41,723 nucleotides of DNA from a virus: positions 1 to 41,723 of the IMG/VR virus record IMGVR_UViG_3300037248_000020. One strand, given 5' to 3'. Under the pieces are notes generated by a model. That model ran no database searches. It worked only from the letters and a program-made list of their open reading frames with translations, and was not told where the DNA came from. Shown here piece by piece: positions 29,756-37,435 of the stretch. A program made the position numbers and the translations under genes. Each line of letters begins with the position of its first letter. Within the stretch, counting starts at the first letter, position 1.

Positions 29756-30566
29756 TCATCCCTCCACTGTCCGGCCATTTTCGTTGCAGAGCTTCCAGTT
29801 CGATCCCGCGAACGACCGTGATGCCGGAGCGCTGGCAAACCCACTCGAAGACTTGCTTCTCCGAAAGACTGTCGCCGCGGCCTCCCACACCCGCCGACTG
29901 CAATCGGGCGAGCTCCTGATAGGCCTCGTTCATTTTTCGCAGGTCGCGCGCGTCGAAGTCTGACTGCGTAAATCGAGGTTTCTTTTTTGGCTCGTCGTCG
30001 TATTGAGCCGAGACGAATTTGGGGGGGGGTTGTTTCACTTGCGACGCATGCTCGGACACTTGTGCGTGTTCGGACGCGTTCCCTTCCCCTTCAGTTCCAG
30101 TTCCAGTTCCAGTTCCAGTTCCTGCAAAGGGACCGGGAGCGATTTCGTTCACGCGTGGGGCACGCGTCGAAGTCTCTGAAACTGCTGAAAATTCGATCTG
30201 AGAGCTCGCGACCTGGACCGATGCCGGCGGAGCGGGGAGTTTCGACGCGTACTCGCGATTGTTGATGACTTGATGCTTCGTCCAGGTCGGAATATAGCCG
30301 TAGGTCTTCCCGCGGACCTCGTACCGTACGATTAAACCTTGTTCGGTCCAGAGCTCGAGGATCCTCTCGAAGTCGATCCCCTCGTCATAGGGAAGGATCA
30401 GCGTCTTGAGGATCCGCGGGCGCCACTCGAACCGTCCCTCGCGATCACAGCATGTGAACAGCATCGTCCAGGCGAACCGGATCGGGAGACCCGTTTCTCG
30501 TTCGAGATCAAACAAAAGTTCGTGTTGAGCGATCTCGGGTTTTATTGTGCGTATTCTCGTCTGCAT
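29742..30566 (-). CDS. Replication initiator-like protein (winged helix)
   Basis: The 274-residue protein starts MQTRIRTIKPEIAQHELLFD and continues with CDREGRFEWRPRILKTLILP and YGYIPTWTKHQVINNREY. This N-terminal domain is common in phage replication proteins and resembles DnaD/O-type winged helices that bind the origin. A disordered Gly-Thr repeat (residues about 148-158) links to a helical C terminus that may contact host helicase machinery. Origins of lambdoid phages often lie inside such a linker; the hexanucleotide repeat at 30092-30122 is a candidate. No polymerase or helicase gene is visible, so host enzymes must be used. Confidence 0.7.
   Translation of the reverse strand: MQTRIRTIKPEIAQHELLFDLERETGLPIRFAWTMLFTCCDREGRFEWRPRILKTLILPYDEGIDFERILELWTEQGLIVRYEVRGKTYGYIPTWTKHQVINNREYASKLPAPPASVQVASSQIEFSAVSETSTRAPRVNEIAPGPFAGTGTGTGTGTEGEGNASEHAQVSEHASQVKQPPPKFVSAQYDDEPKKKPRFTQSDFDARDLRKMNEAYQELARLQSAGVGGRGDSLSEKQVFEWVCQRSGITVVRGIELEALQRKWPDSGGMNAAH
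30092..30122. repeat. Five-copy CAGTTC hexanucleotide repeat
   Basis: Five perfect head-to-tail copies of CAGTTC (GAACTG on the coding strand) encode a Gly-Thr dipeptide repeat in the linker of the replication protein. Such arrays are prone to slippage by whole units, changing linker length without frame loss. They can also serve as iteron-like protein-binding sites. Confidence 0.85.
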
Positions 30567-31127
30567 CTAACCTTTCCTCGTCTCGAGTCCTGTCCCCGCG
30601 AACGCGTGAAGAGCTCGACGGTTGCGATCCGCGAGATCCCCAAGTCTTCGTGTGACATCGTCGACGCTCCAGGCGACCATGACGATCGCCCCTCGTGAAT
30701 GTTTCGAGTCCAGGAAAGAGAGCTGCTCGAGTGTCGGCTTTCCTGCCTCGCTGATAATTCGGGAAGGTTTGTCGGGGTCGATCCAGGCCGGCGCCTTGAC
30801 CTCGATGTAGAGACTCACGCCGCTCGGCGCGAGCGTGGCGTGAAGATCGGGGAATCCGGCCGGGAGTCCTCCAGATTTGAAAGCGACGAGCTCGCGAGCA
30901 TCGATCCCGCGGGTCCTCGCCGCGGCGATCACGCGGCCGCGCGCGCGCTTCATGCCGGCGTCGATCGCGATCACGTCGACGTCGAAAAACTCGAGACACA
31001 CGACGATCGCGTCCTGGACTTGCTCTTCGCTCACACGCTGGACGAGATACGCGTCCGAGTAGAGCGAGCGGTCGAACTGCCAGGGGAACGGATAGGACTG
31101 AGCGATCTTCGCGACTCGAGTCGGCAT
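30567..31127 (-). CDS. VRR-NUC family nuclease
   Basis: The 186-residue protein has SEEQVQDAIVVCLEFF, then LPAGFPDLHATL and LYIEVKAP, which is the PD-x(n)-ExK core of VRR-NUC enzymes (Asp in FPDL, Glu and Lys in IEVK). Family members resolve branched DNA or trim flaps. It starts in a TGATG overlap with the annealing-protein candidate and ends one base before the replication gene, placing it in the recombination and replication block. Confidence 0.85.
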   Translation of the reverse strand: MPTRVAKIAQSYPFPWQFDRSLYSDAYLVQRVSEEQVQDAIVVCLEFFDVDVIAIDAGMKRARGRVIAAARTRGIDARELVAFKSGGLPAGFPDLHATLAPSGVSLYIEVKAPAWIDPDKPSRIISEAGKPTLEQLSFLDSKHSRGAIVMVAWSVDDVTRRLGDLADRNRRALHAFAGTGLETRKG

Positions 31128-32143
31128 CAGCCGCGCTCCGGAGAGCTGCTCGAACCGTCGACGGCCGGAGCCTTCGTTTTACTTTCGCGGTTCAAGATTT
31201 TGTCCTTGACGGACTGAGTCGTCGAGCCGGCGCCGGCGACGACCGTTCCCTCGGGTCCCTTGGTCGCGGCCGCGTCCTTCTCGCGGTTGCGTTCCCGCTC
31301 GCGATCGAGCGCGGTCAGGACCTCGTACATCGTCGTATTCCCTTCGCGGATCTCCATGTACAGCCCGCGAAGCGTCTGGAGTTCTTTCGGCGTGAGGACC
31401 TGGGCATCGTGACCGAGAAACTTTTTCAGCGAAGCGACGTCGACGCCGAGCTCGCCGAATGCGTCCAGGACCTCGCGCTTCGCGGCGTCGGGGTCCTTCT
31501 CGTCCGCATTTTTGACCGTCGCTTTGATCTCCTGATGCGCCTCTTCGACGAGCCATCCCGGGATCAGCCGGAGACCGGAGTTCCGGATCGACTTCGACTT
31601 CGCGGCGTTCACTTTGTTGAGGAGATCGTCTTCGGTCGCGCGGAGGATATACAGGAGATCGCCGCTTTTGTTTTTGCGGGTCCGGACGACCTCGGCGCCG
31701 TCGGGGATCGATCGCCGCTCGATCGTCTTCTCGATCGTGACCTCGTCGGCGTACGAGACGCCCTCTTGAGCGTCCCAGACCTTGACGAGTATCTTTCGCT
31801 GCTCGTCGTCTTCCCAGATCGTGCGGGTCGTCGTGTGTACGTGCTTCGCGCATTGAATCGCGGCCTCGGCGAAGCGGATCGAGAACCCCTGGACGCCCTT
31901 CCCGACGGGTTTGTTATAGCGAGCGGCCTTCGCGAAGGACTGTCGCTTGCACTCGCGGAGGAGCTTCTCGCGGACCTGATCCCAATCCCGCGGCGATCGC
32001 TCGGCCTGGATCACGGCCGCTTGTACCTCGGCCTGGAGCTGCGCGGCGAGGATCATCGCCATTTGATTGTTTTGAGTGGACTCGAGCGCGGTCCCGGTTT
32101 TGTCGCTGATCACGCCGTATTCGCTGCTAGTGAGCGTTGCCAT
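31127..32143 (-). CDS. Candidate single-strand annealing recombinase
   Basis: The start at ATG 32143 follows GGAG. The 338-residue protein has a conserved-looking core, VQGFSIRFAEAAIQCAKHVH, then TIWEDDEQRKILVKVWDAQE and TIEKTIERR, a pattern I have seen in phage proteins beside YqaJ-type exonucleases. The C terminus is Lys/Glu-rich and disordered. Phage lambda and relatives pair a 5'-3' exonuclease with an annealing protein (Red beta, RecT, Erf), so the adjacency to YqaJ suggests this role. It is not obviously any named family. Confidence 0.6.
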   Translation of the reverse strand: MATLTSSEYGVISDKTGTALESTQNNQMAMILAAQLQAEVQAAVIQAERSPRDWDQVREKLLRECKRQSFAKAARYNKPVGKGVQGFSIRFAEAAIQCAKHVHTTTRTIWEDDEQRKILVKVWDAQEGVSYADEVTIEKTIERRSIPDGAEVVRTRKNKSGDLLYILRATEDDLLNKVNAAKSKSIRNSGLRLIPGWLVEEAHQEIKATVKNADEKDPDAAKREVLDAFGELGVDVASLKKFLGHDAQVLTPKELQTLRGLYMEIREGNTTMYEVLTALDRERERNREKDAAATKGPEGTVVAGAGSTTQSVKDKILNRESKTKAPAVDGSSSSPERG

Positions 32144-32399
32144 TTTTCTCCTTTTCGTTTTCCCCTCGACTCGCCGCGCGTGTGAGCGCGCGACACTGAT
32201 CGACGATCTGTTCTCGCGTTGCATCGGAGCGGAACCCGATCGCGAGCGCGATTTGTTGCCAGTCCCGGGAGTCCGCCTCTCGGTCGTTCACGGCGTCGAC
32301 GATGAGCTTCGCGTCGATCGCCGTGTGACACTGAGCGATCGGCCGATCGTCCTCTCCGTAAACATTGATCGGAACGTTTTTGCCGACTCTCCAGGTCAT
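32127..32399 (-). CDS. Hypothetical 90-residue phage protein
   Basis: The protein begins MTWRVGKNVPINVYGEDDRP and has AIDAKLIVDAVNDREADSRD, a pattern common in small phage proteins of unknown role that track intracellular nucleotide or DNA metabolism genes. It lies between exonuclease and annealing protein, overlapping the first by ATGA and the second by 17 bp. A possible accessory of that pair. Confidence 0.6.
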   Translation of the reverse strand: MTWRVGKNVPINVYGEDDRPIAQCHTAIDAKLIVDAVNDREADSRDWQQIALAIGFRSDATREQIVDQCRALTRAASRGENEKEKNGNAH

Positions 32400-33430
32400 T
32401 CGAAGAGTGCCTCCTGGAGCTCGGGAGCCGTTTGTTCGGCGAGCTCTTTCGCGCGTTTCGCGACGAACCGACGCCCGCCTTTTTTGGTGATGACGCTCTC
32501 CATGTGCGTCTCGCGGAGAGACGTAATGACGGCCTCGGGAATCGAGTACGCCTTCGCGAGATGCGCGAGGAGCTTCTCGAAATTGATCACGGTCGCGGTC
32601 GAGTCCTTGCAGAGTCTCCAGGTCACTTTCCCCCAGGGACCGACGAGCCCGTCGTTCTCCGCGAGAAACGCCTTGATCACGTTTTTCGCTTCCTCGATCC
32701 GCTTCTCGGTCGTTTTCTTTATCTCGCTGTAATTGAGGACGTTAAAGACGTGACGCATGAGATCGGGGTTCGAGTTCTCGTCGACCTTGACCATCGGTCC
32801 GCGGTTGAACGGATATTTCGTCGCGAGATAGTTCCCCCAGGACTCGGACGCGTCGAGCGGGGGTTCGACTTTCTTGACGACGTACGCGTGCCACCATTCG
32901 CGGAGCTGCTCGAGCATCGATCGCTCCATCTCCAGATCGCGCCGGAGTTGATAGATCGCGAACTTGAATCCGCCGTGAAGGACCGCGATGTCGCATCGAT
33001 CGAGGTCCGCGACGGCCATATAATGCGCGGCCTGGAGGATGTAGTGATCGGGGACCTGATCGCTCCCAGGATCCCCGAACTTGTCCGCGAACTGATGTTC
33101 GCTCTTCAGTTCGATCACGCGGCCGTCGGCCGGCGCGAGGCGATCAGGCGAACCGATGATCTCGGGGAACTTGAGATGCTGGATGATCTCCGGTTCCGGG
33201 ATGATGACTTCTCGAGAAGTCTGTTCGGAGTAGAGACCCGCGATCACGGGCTCGAGGAGATGTCCGAGCTTGAACAAAAACTTCTCGTCATCGCTCGGGG
33301 GTTGAGGTTGAACCTTCGATCTCCAGATGTCGAGCGGAGATCTCCAGGGATCGAGACCCAGGACGGCCGGCGAGTCGGATCCGCCGAGTCCCAGGCGCCG
33401 AGCTTCGAGCCACTGCGCGCGCGTGCTCAT
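32396..33430 (-). CDS. YqaJ-family recombination exonuclease
   Basis: The 344-residue protein begins MSTRAQWLEARRLGLGGSDS, with GGSDSPAVLGLDPWRSPLDI matching the YqaJ/lambda-exonuclease fold. GSPDRLAPADGRVIELKSEH supplies the Asp and the ExK-type metal ligands, and DHYILQAAHYMAVADLDRCD follows as in the family. It degrades one strand of duplex DNA to expose single strands for annealing. It is ATGA-coupled at both ends and paired with a candidate annealing protein downstream. Confidence 0.9.
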   Translation of the reverse strand: MSTRAQWLEARRLGLGGSDSPAVLGLDPWRSPLDIWRSKVQPQPPSDDEKFLFKLGHLLEPVIAGLYSEQTSREVIIPEPEIIQHLKFPEIIGSPDRLAPADGRVIELKSEHQFADKFGDPGSDQVPDHYILQAAHYMAVADLDRCDIAVLHGGFKFAIYQLRRDLEMERSMLEQLREWWHAYVVKKVEPPLDASESWGNYLATKYPFNRGPMVKVDENSNPDLMRHVFNVLNYSEIKKTTEKRIEEAKNVIKAFLAENDGLVGPWGKVTWRLCKDSTATVINFEKLLAHLAKAYSIPEAVITSLRETHMESVITKKGGRRFVAKRAKELAEQTAPELQEALFE

Positions 33431-33669
33431 GCGGTCGCCTCGCTTTCTCCGTCCGCTTCCTCTTTGCAGGGAAACCAGTCCTCGGAGAGCAGTTCGTTCC
33501 AGCGAGGTTTGCGAACGACCGTCGGGTCCGTGTAGCTCGAGACGATCCGGATCCCGCCGATCGTGTCGGCGATTCTTCTCGCGTAGATGAATCCGTGTCG
33601 CGGATCTCGAGGATTGACTCGCTCGGCCATCCCGACATCGCTCGCGTTGATTGCTTTGTCGACTGTCAT
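33427..33669 (-). CDS. Hypothetical 80-residue protein
   Basis: The start at ATG 33669 overlaps the previous stop by ATGA. The product starts MTVDKAINASDVGMAERVNP and has YARRIADTIGGIRIVSSYTD, then a Trp/acid-rich tail. A small alpha/beta protein with no recognised family, coupled directly to the exonuclease. Confidence 0.5.
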   Translation of the reverse strand: MTVDKAINASDVGMAERVNPRDPRHGFIYARRIADTIGGIRIVSSYTDPTVVRKPRWNELLSEDWFPCKEEADGESEATA

Positions 33670-33911
33670 GCGACGACCTCCATCGGCTTCGCGAAGGGAC
33701 AAGTCTCTTTGTGTTGACCTTCCGGAGCGTGACAAAACGTGCATCGCATCCACTCGCGATGCAGCTCGAGAGCTGCTCTCATGGTTGCGTCCATCGGTTG
33801 CGCGTCCGAGACCAGGATCCGTTTCACTTTGTGCTTATGACAGCTACAACAGATTCCGCCGGGACCGCGTTTTTGACATCGGCAGTTCGCCCCACAGATC
33901 GGACAGCTCAT
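33666..33911 (-). CDS. Double zinc-ribbon small protein
   Basis: The 81-residue protein has CPICGANCRCQKRGPGGICC with SCHK at the N terminus and RCTFCHAPEGQHKETCPF near the C terminus, giving two probable zinc sites. Such small zinc proteins are common in phage early regions. No function can be read from sequence. It is coupled to both neighbours. Confidence 0.55.
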   Translation of the reverse strand: MSCPICGANCRCQKRGPGGICCSCHKHKVKRILVSDAQPMDATMRAALELHREWMRCTFCHAPEGQHKETCPFAKPMEVVA

Positions 33912-34123
33912 CGCGACCTCCGTTCTCTCGGAAAGTGAATCCGAGCTTTCCCGATGCGGAAGACGAGGTTGTCGTAGTGGCGAACCGCGTTAGACATTCC
34001 GCATTCGACGGCGCCTTGACGATCGACGCCCTCGAGCAAACTGAGCAGATCGCGAGCTTCCGCTTCCGTCATGCGGAGACTTAAAAAAGGCGCGCGAGGA
34101 TGAATCCCGTGAGGTTTTTTCAT
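33908..34123 (-). CDS. Hypothetical 71-residue protein
   Basis: The start at ATG 34123 overlaps the previous gene's stop (34120); upstream arginine-rich codons are a shadow of that gene. The product begins MKKPHGIHPRAPFLSLRMTE, followed by a helix (ARDLLSLLEGVDR) and a short basic end. Unknown. Confidence 0.5.
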   Translation of the reverse strand: MKKPHGIHPRAPFLSLRMTEAEARDLLSLLEGVDRQGAVECGMSNAVRHYDNLVFRIGKARIHFPRERRSR

Positions 34124-34347
34124 TTCGTCCTCTGTTCTCGCTTGTCCATTTCCGCCTGGATCTCCTCGATCGCGGCGACGAGTCGAGCGGGTTCGAGTTT
34201 TTCGTTGAGTGTGGCGAGCTGCTCGGCGATCAGAAAGAGCGCCTCGATCTTCGCGCATTCGATCGAGACGCTCGAGGCGCGACCCCCCATGACGAGGACG
34301 CCTTTCAATGCGCCTTTGCGCCGTTCATTGACCTCCGCGGCCGTCAT
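34120..34347 (-). CDS. Hypothetical 75-residue coiled-coil protein
   Basis: The start at ATG 34347 overlaps the previous stop by ATGA. The product begins MTAAEVNERRKGALKGVLVM and then is mostly helical with heptad-like leucines (LFLIAEQLATLNEKL, LVAAIEEIQAEMDKRE). It probably forms a coiled coil. Unknown role. Confidence 0.5.
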   Translation of the reverse strand: MTAAEVNERRKGALKGVLVMGGRASSVSIECAKIEALFLIAEQLATLNEKLEPARLVAAIEEIQAEMDKREQRTK

Positions 34348-35042
34348 TGGAGTCGCTCCGCGGTGAGCTTGTTCCCGAGCGCGTCCTCGTGATCGCCGTC
34401 GTGTTTCAGATCGCCGACGCAAAGCGGGAAGGGACATCGCTCACGCTTCTCGAAGGTCTTCGCGGGTGTCTTCTCGGCGCCGGCGACGAGCTCGGAGCCC
34501 GATAGCTTGAGCTCGGCTTGAGGGATCGTCGCTTGTCCTGGGGAGGGGTCGATCGAGAACTCACACCATAGGGTTTTGCCGTTGTATTCGTGAGCCCACG
34601 CCGCGAGCCCGCGGGTCGACCGCGTCGTGACCGAGAACTTCACGGCGACGAGCGCGTCCTCGCCGCGCTTCACGCGGACGAGCTTGAAATTCCGGAGTGT
34701 GCATCGGGTGAGGAGTAGCTTCCGCTTGCGATCGCGCTGCTCGGCTTCCGCCTCGTCGAGCCCGATCCCCCAATCGACCTCGAGCGGTCCGCTCTGATCG
34801 GTCGCGTAGAGCTCGAGCGTGACGTCCTCGATCTGGGTGAGGATGTCGGTGTCTTTGATCGCCGAGCTCTCGATCTCCATCTGTTCATAAGCTGGAGCGA
34901 GAAACGTCGGCATTGCGAGGTAGGGTTGACCCGTGAGGGGCATCAGGAGATCGAAGCGGATCCGCTTCTCGTCCTGTTCATTCCTGAGCGGTTGCCAGTC
35001 GGCGATCTCGAGCTTCCGCCGTTGACCTTGAAAGAACTCCAT
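34344..35042 (-). CDS. Hypothetical 232-residue protein
   Basis: The start at ATG 35042 follows GAGGAG and lies 65 bp inside the HTH gene. The protein contains FDLLMPLTGQPYLAMPTFLA, DVTLELYATDQSGPLEVDWG and VAVKFSVTTRSTRGLAAWAH, with a final CPFPLCVGDLKHDGDHE that may bind zinc. It looks mainly beta-stranded. I do not recognise a family. It lies just downstream of the putative repressor at the head of the early operon. Confidence 0.55.
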   Translation of the reverse strand: MEFFQGQRRKLEIADWQPLRNEQDEKRIRFDLLMPLTGQPYLAMPTFLAPAYEQMEIESSAIKDTDILTQIEDVTLELYATDQSGPLEVDWGIGLDEAEAEQRDRKRKLLLTRCTLRNFKLVRVKRGEDALVAVKFSVTTRSTRGLAAWAHEYNGKTLWCEFSIDPSPGQATIPQAELKLSGSELVAGAEKTPAKTFEKRERCPFPLCVGDLKHDGDHEDALGNKLTAERLQ

Positions 35043-35334
35043 CGTGTTTCTCCTCGTCGTGTGTATTCGGCCGGCGTCGCGGATTCAAAATGTCTTCGAG
35101 CGAGAGTTTCCGGCCGGAGCCGGACCTCCGCGCGATTTCCGCGATCGCTTTAGCTGTCGTGAGTGTGGGGTTCTGCTCGCCTCGAAACCAGCGATAGACG
35201 GTCGAGTGATTGACCCCGAGCCGATCCGCGAGGTCCTCCGCGCGGATCCCGCTCGCGATCATCCAAGCGGCGAGCGGGATCTCCGCCCACTTCCGCGGAC
35301 GGCCGCGGCGTTCGACTTCCTGATGGTTGGGCAT
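34978..35334 (-). CDS. Cro/CI-type HTH regulator
   Basis: The 118-residue protein starts at ATG 35334 with AGGGGG upstream. Residues about 30-70 form an XRE HTH: IRAEDLADRLGVNHSTVYRW, then TTAKAIAEIARR. It lacks a LexA-like cleavage domain and the C terminus is Arg-rich and probably disordered. It sits nine bases after the integrase stop at the head of the early operon, the position of a lysogeny or Cro-like regulator. The candidate operators are at 37335-37360 and 19505-19522. Confidence 0.75.
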   Translation of the reverse strand: MPNHQEVERRGRPRKWAEIPLAAWMIASGIRAEDLADRLGVNHSTVYRWFRGEQNPTLTTAKAIAEIARRSGSGRKLSLEDILNPRRRPNTHDEEKHDGVLSRSTAEARDRRLATAQE

Positions 35335-35343
35335 GCGCGCCCC

Positions 35344-37023
35344 CTAGAGATTCAACGGGATATAAACGCGCGACGGGGTTTCTGCTATGAAGTGAGCCGT
35401 TGTGCGATGGCTCGCATAATAGCCGAAACTTTGTCGCGGAAGAACTCGCCCCCGATCGCTGATCGGAGGTTTGCGGTTTTCGCCTCCAGGTCCCGGCGGG
35501 ACGAGGAGACTCATTCCGTCGACGACATAGTTCGCGACCTTGATCTCGGGAACGAGCGAGAACAGGATCCGACGCTTTGAGTCGACGTGCATCGTCCGCC
35601 AAGTGAAGAGCGGCCGAAAGAGTGCGACGAGCTGCTGGACTCCGATCCCCGGGTGGGAGGGAACTTCTTCCTCGAGTGCCGCGACGACGAGCGCGCGATC
35701 GCGCTCGACGGCCGAGACCCGACCGTCTCGGTCATCGCGGGGGATCATCCCCTCGAAGTACCCGTCCAGGATCCGCTGTCGCTTCTCTTCCAGCCGGCCG
35801 AGTTGCGCCTGGAGCCGAGCGATTTTCTTCTCGGACCCCTTGCCCTTCACGCGCGCCTCGAACTGCTCGACGATCGCCTCGAGAAAACCGCGGTCAGTGA
35901 GTCGAGTCGCGAAGATCCCGTCGAGATGCTCCTCGAGTCGATCCCGCCTCATGTAGACCGTCGCGCATCGGTCCTCGAAGGGAATCGGGTTTCGCTTGTT
36001 CGAGATGTATGAGCCCTTCGCGGAACACACGTAATAGTCCGAGACGAGCCCCGATTTTTGCGACGTGTACGTCTTCGGATATTCCGCGGACCCACACGCC
36101 GAGCATGCGAGAAAACCGTGATAGGTAAAGCGCGAGTCGGTCGAGTGTCGCGCGCGCAAGTGACGATCACGCTTCTGCGAGAGCATCTCCTGGACGCGTG
36201 CGAAGTCGGCCTCGGAGACGATCGGCTCGGCGATCACTTTGATCCGGATCACGTCCTCGGCCGCTCGATCCATTTTTCGCCGATCGGATTGTCGGCCGTC
36301 GACCTGGGCATATCTCGCCTCACGCGAGGGATCGCGCTTTTTGTCGTAAACGCGCCATCCCGTATAGATCGGGTTGGAGAGGATCCCGCGAATGTTCCAT
36401 TTGAGGATCCCCGTCGCGCGCTCGATCTCGTTCCAGCTACTCACGCCCGAGAGGAAGAGCTCGAAACACTTTTGAACCTTCGTGATCTCGGGAAGGTAGT
36501 ACCAGCCGCGCTCGTCGTCGTACGCGACGGCCGTCGGCCAAGTTGCCGGCGCCGAGGGACACTTCCCGAGCTTCCGCATCTCCTCGCGCGCGCCTTGAGA
36601 CTTCTCGAGAAACTCGGTTTTTTCGTTGCCGGCCATCAGAGCGCGGATCGCGCCGATCAGCTTTCCGCCTTTCGTCGAGAAGTCGATCGGACCGTCGGGG
36701 AGGACGAGCAGCGTCTTCGAGTCGGCGAACGCCTGGAGGAGATAGAAGTCGCCGAGGTTCTCGGGACGCATGAGGCGAGAGAACTCGCGCGCGACGACCG
36801 CGTGAACTTCCGGATTCTGGATCAGGTTCATGAGTCCCTGGATCTCCGGCGAGGCGAGCACGTCGGAACCGCCGACGTCGGTGATCTCGATCGTCTTCGT
36901 GATCGTGAGCCCGTTCGCCGCCGCCGTCTTTCGGTTGATGGTACGTTGCGCGGGAATCGAAAAACGGTCGTCGCCCGCTTGCTGGATCGTGGAAACGCGG
37001 ATCAGTTCGATAGCTTTTTTCAC
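35344..37023 (-). CDS. int: Large serine recombinase (integrase)
   Basis: The 559-residue protein has the resolvase catalytic domain with Ser11 in ELIRVSTIQQAG, followed by VVAREFSRLMRPENLGDF. The Recombinase domain spans about 155-270 (LKWNIRGILSNPIYTGWRVY), then a zinc ribbon (FLACSACGSAEYPKT ... YYVCSAKG) and a coiled coil near 370-400 (IARLQAQLGRLEEKRQRIL). It would integrate phage DNA at attP/attB without a host factor, which defines the phage as temperate. In this family attP often lies beside the integrase gene, pointing to the AT-rich gap at 37289-37435. Confidence 0.92.
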   Translation of the reverse strand: MKKAIELIRVSTIQQAGDDRFSIPAQRTINRKTAAANGLTITKTIEITDVGGSDVLASPEIQGLMNLIQNPEVHAVVAREFSRLMRPENLGDFYLLQAFADSKTLLVLPDGPIDFSTKGGKLIGAIRALMAGNEKTEFLEKSQGAREEMRKLGKCPSAPATWPTAVAYDDERGWYYLPEITKVQKCFELFLSGVSSWNEIERATGILKWNIRGILSNPIYTGWRVYDKKRDPSREARYAQVDGRQSDRRKMDRAAEDVIRIKVIAEPIVSEADFARVQEMLSQKRDRHLRARHSTDSRFTYHGFLACSACGSAEYPKTYTSQKSGLVSDYYVCSAKGSYISNKRNPIPFEDRCATVYMRRDRLEEHLDGIFATRLTDRGFLEAIVEQFEARVKGKGSEKKIARLQAQLGRLEEKRQRILDGYFEGMIPRDDRDGRVSAVERDRALVVAALEEEVPSHPGIGVQQLVALFRPLFTWRTMHVDSKRRILFSLVPEIKVANYVVDGMSLLVPPGPGGENRKPPISDRGRVLPRQSFGYYASHRTTAHFIAETPSRVYIPLNL

Positions 37024-37066
37024 TGTCCGACCTCTTCTCTTTGGGGGAGAAGTGAAATTGTTTTGG

Positions 37067-37249
37067 TTAGTGGGTTGAGGCTTTGCGCGCGAGCGGTTTC
37101 AGACCGGCAATGGCCTTCGCCTCTTCGAGCGCCTGTTCGTTGTCTCCGTTCTCGAGCGCGGTTCGCATTGCCGAGATAGTCGCCGCTTGCTGCCTGGACA
37201 CGTCGATCACGGCGTCGAGCATTCCTTCACTCCCTTTTCCTGTGTACAT
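37067..37249 (-). CDS. Hypothetical 60-residue protein upstream of integrase
   Basis: The start at ATG 37249 follows GGAAAGG; a GTG at 37288 is possible but lacks a ribosome-binding site. The product starts MYTGKGSEGMLDAVIDVSRQ and has a helical QAATISAMRTALENGDNEQA segment. Unknown role. It is the first gene downstream of the promoter/operator at 37335-37369, and its stop lies 43 bp before the integrase start. Confidence 0.5.
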   Translation of the reverse strand: MYTGKGSEGMLDAVIDVSRQQAATISAMRTALENGDNEQALEEAKAIAGLKPLARKASTH

Positions 37250-37334
37250 CTCCCCGATCCCTTTCCTGCTGGATTTTCGGGTTTGCACCCTGCGCGACTT
37301 CTTTGTCCGATGTCGTACAGAAACCTCGATTGCG

Positions 37335-37360
37335 TGAGATAGTACGCCTAAATTATCTCA
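37335..37360. promoter_or_regulatory. Inverted repeat, candidate repressor operator
   Basis: Perfect 7-base arms TGAGATA (37335-37341) and TATCTCA (37354-37360) flank a 12-base centre. The repeat overlaps the extended -10 of the element at 37352-37369 on the minus strand, so a bound repressor would block transcription of the integrase unit. The region is markedly AT-rich (a run of six As at 37375). Confidence 0.65.
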
Positions 37361-37369
37361 GTAGTCACT
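37352..37369 (-). promoter_or_regulatory. Promoter/operator-like element, copy 2 (integrase unit)
   Basis: The minus strand reads AGTGACTACTGAGATAAT, 17 of 18 identical to the plus-strand copy at 19505. TGA-GATAAT has the extended -10 form. An alternative arrangement is GTGACT and TACTAT hexamers separated by 18 bases. It lies 100 bases upstream of the 60-residue gene and the integrase. The gap (37289-37435) is also the best place to look for attP. Confidence 0.5.
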
Positions 37370-37435
37370 GCTATAAAAAAGAATTATTTTCGGCTGTTTT
37401 GGTAGCAGAACCGAAGTCCGCGTCTCTTATGGGTT

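Noticed and set aside
31409-32185. 258-codon plus-strand open frame
   Set aside because: It is the antisense shadow of the annealing-protein candidate. The minus-strand gene has a good ribosome-binding site and coupled neighbours.
36058-37179. 373-codon plus-strand open frame
   Set aside because: It lies opposite the serine integrase, whose domains are clear; its product is Arg/Asp/Leu-rich without a domain.
37371-37435. Intrinsic terminator after TetR
   Set aside because: There is a T-run on the minus strand, but the only preceding stem (AGAACC/GGTTCT) is six pairs with a loop of about 20 and lies far from it.
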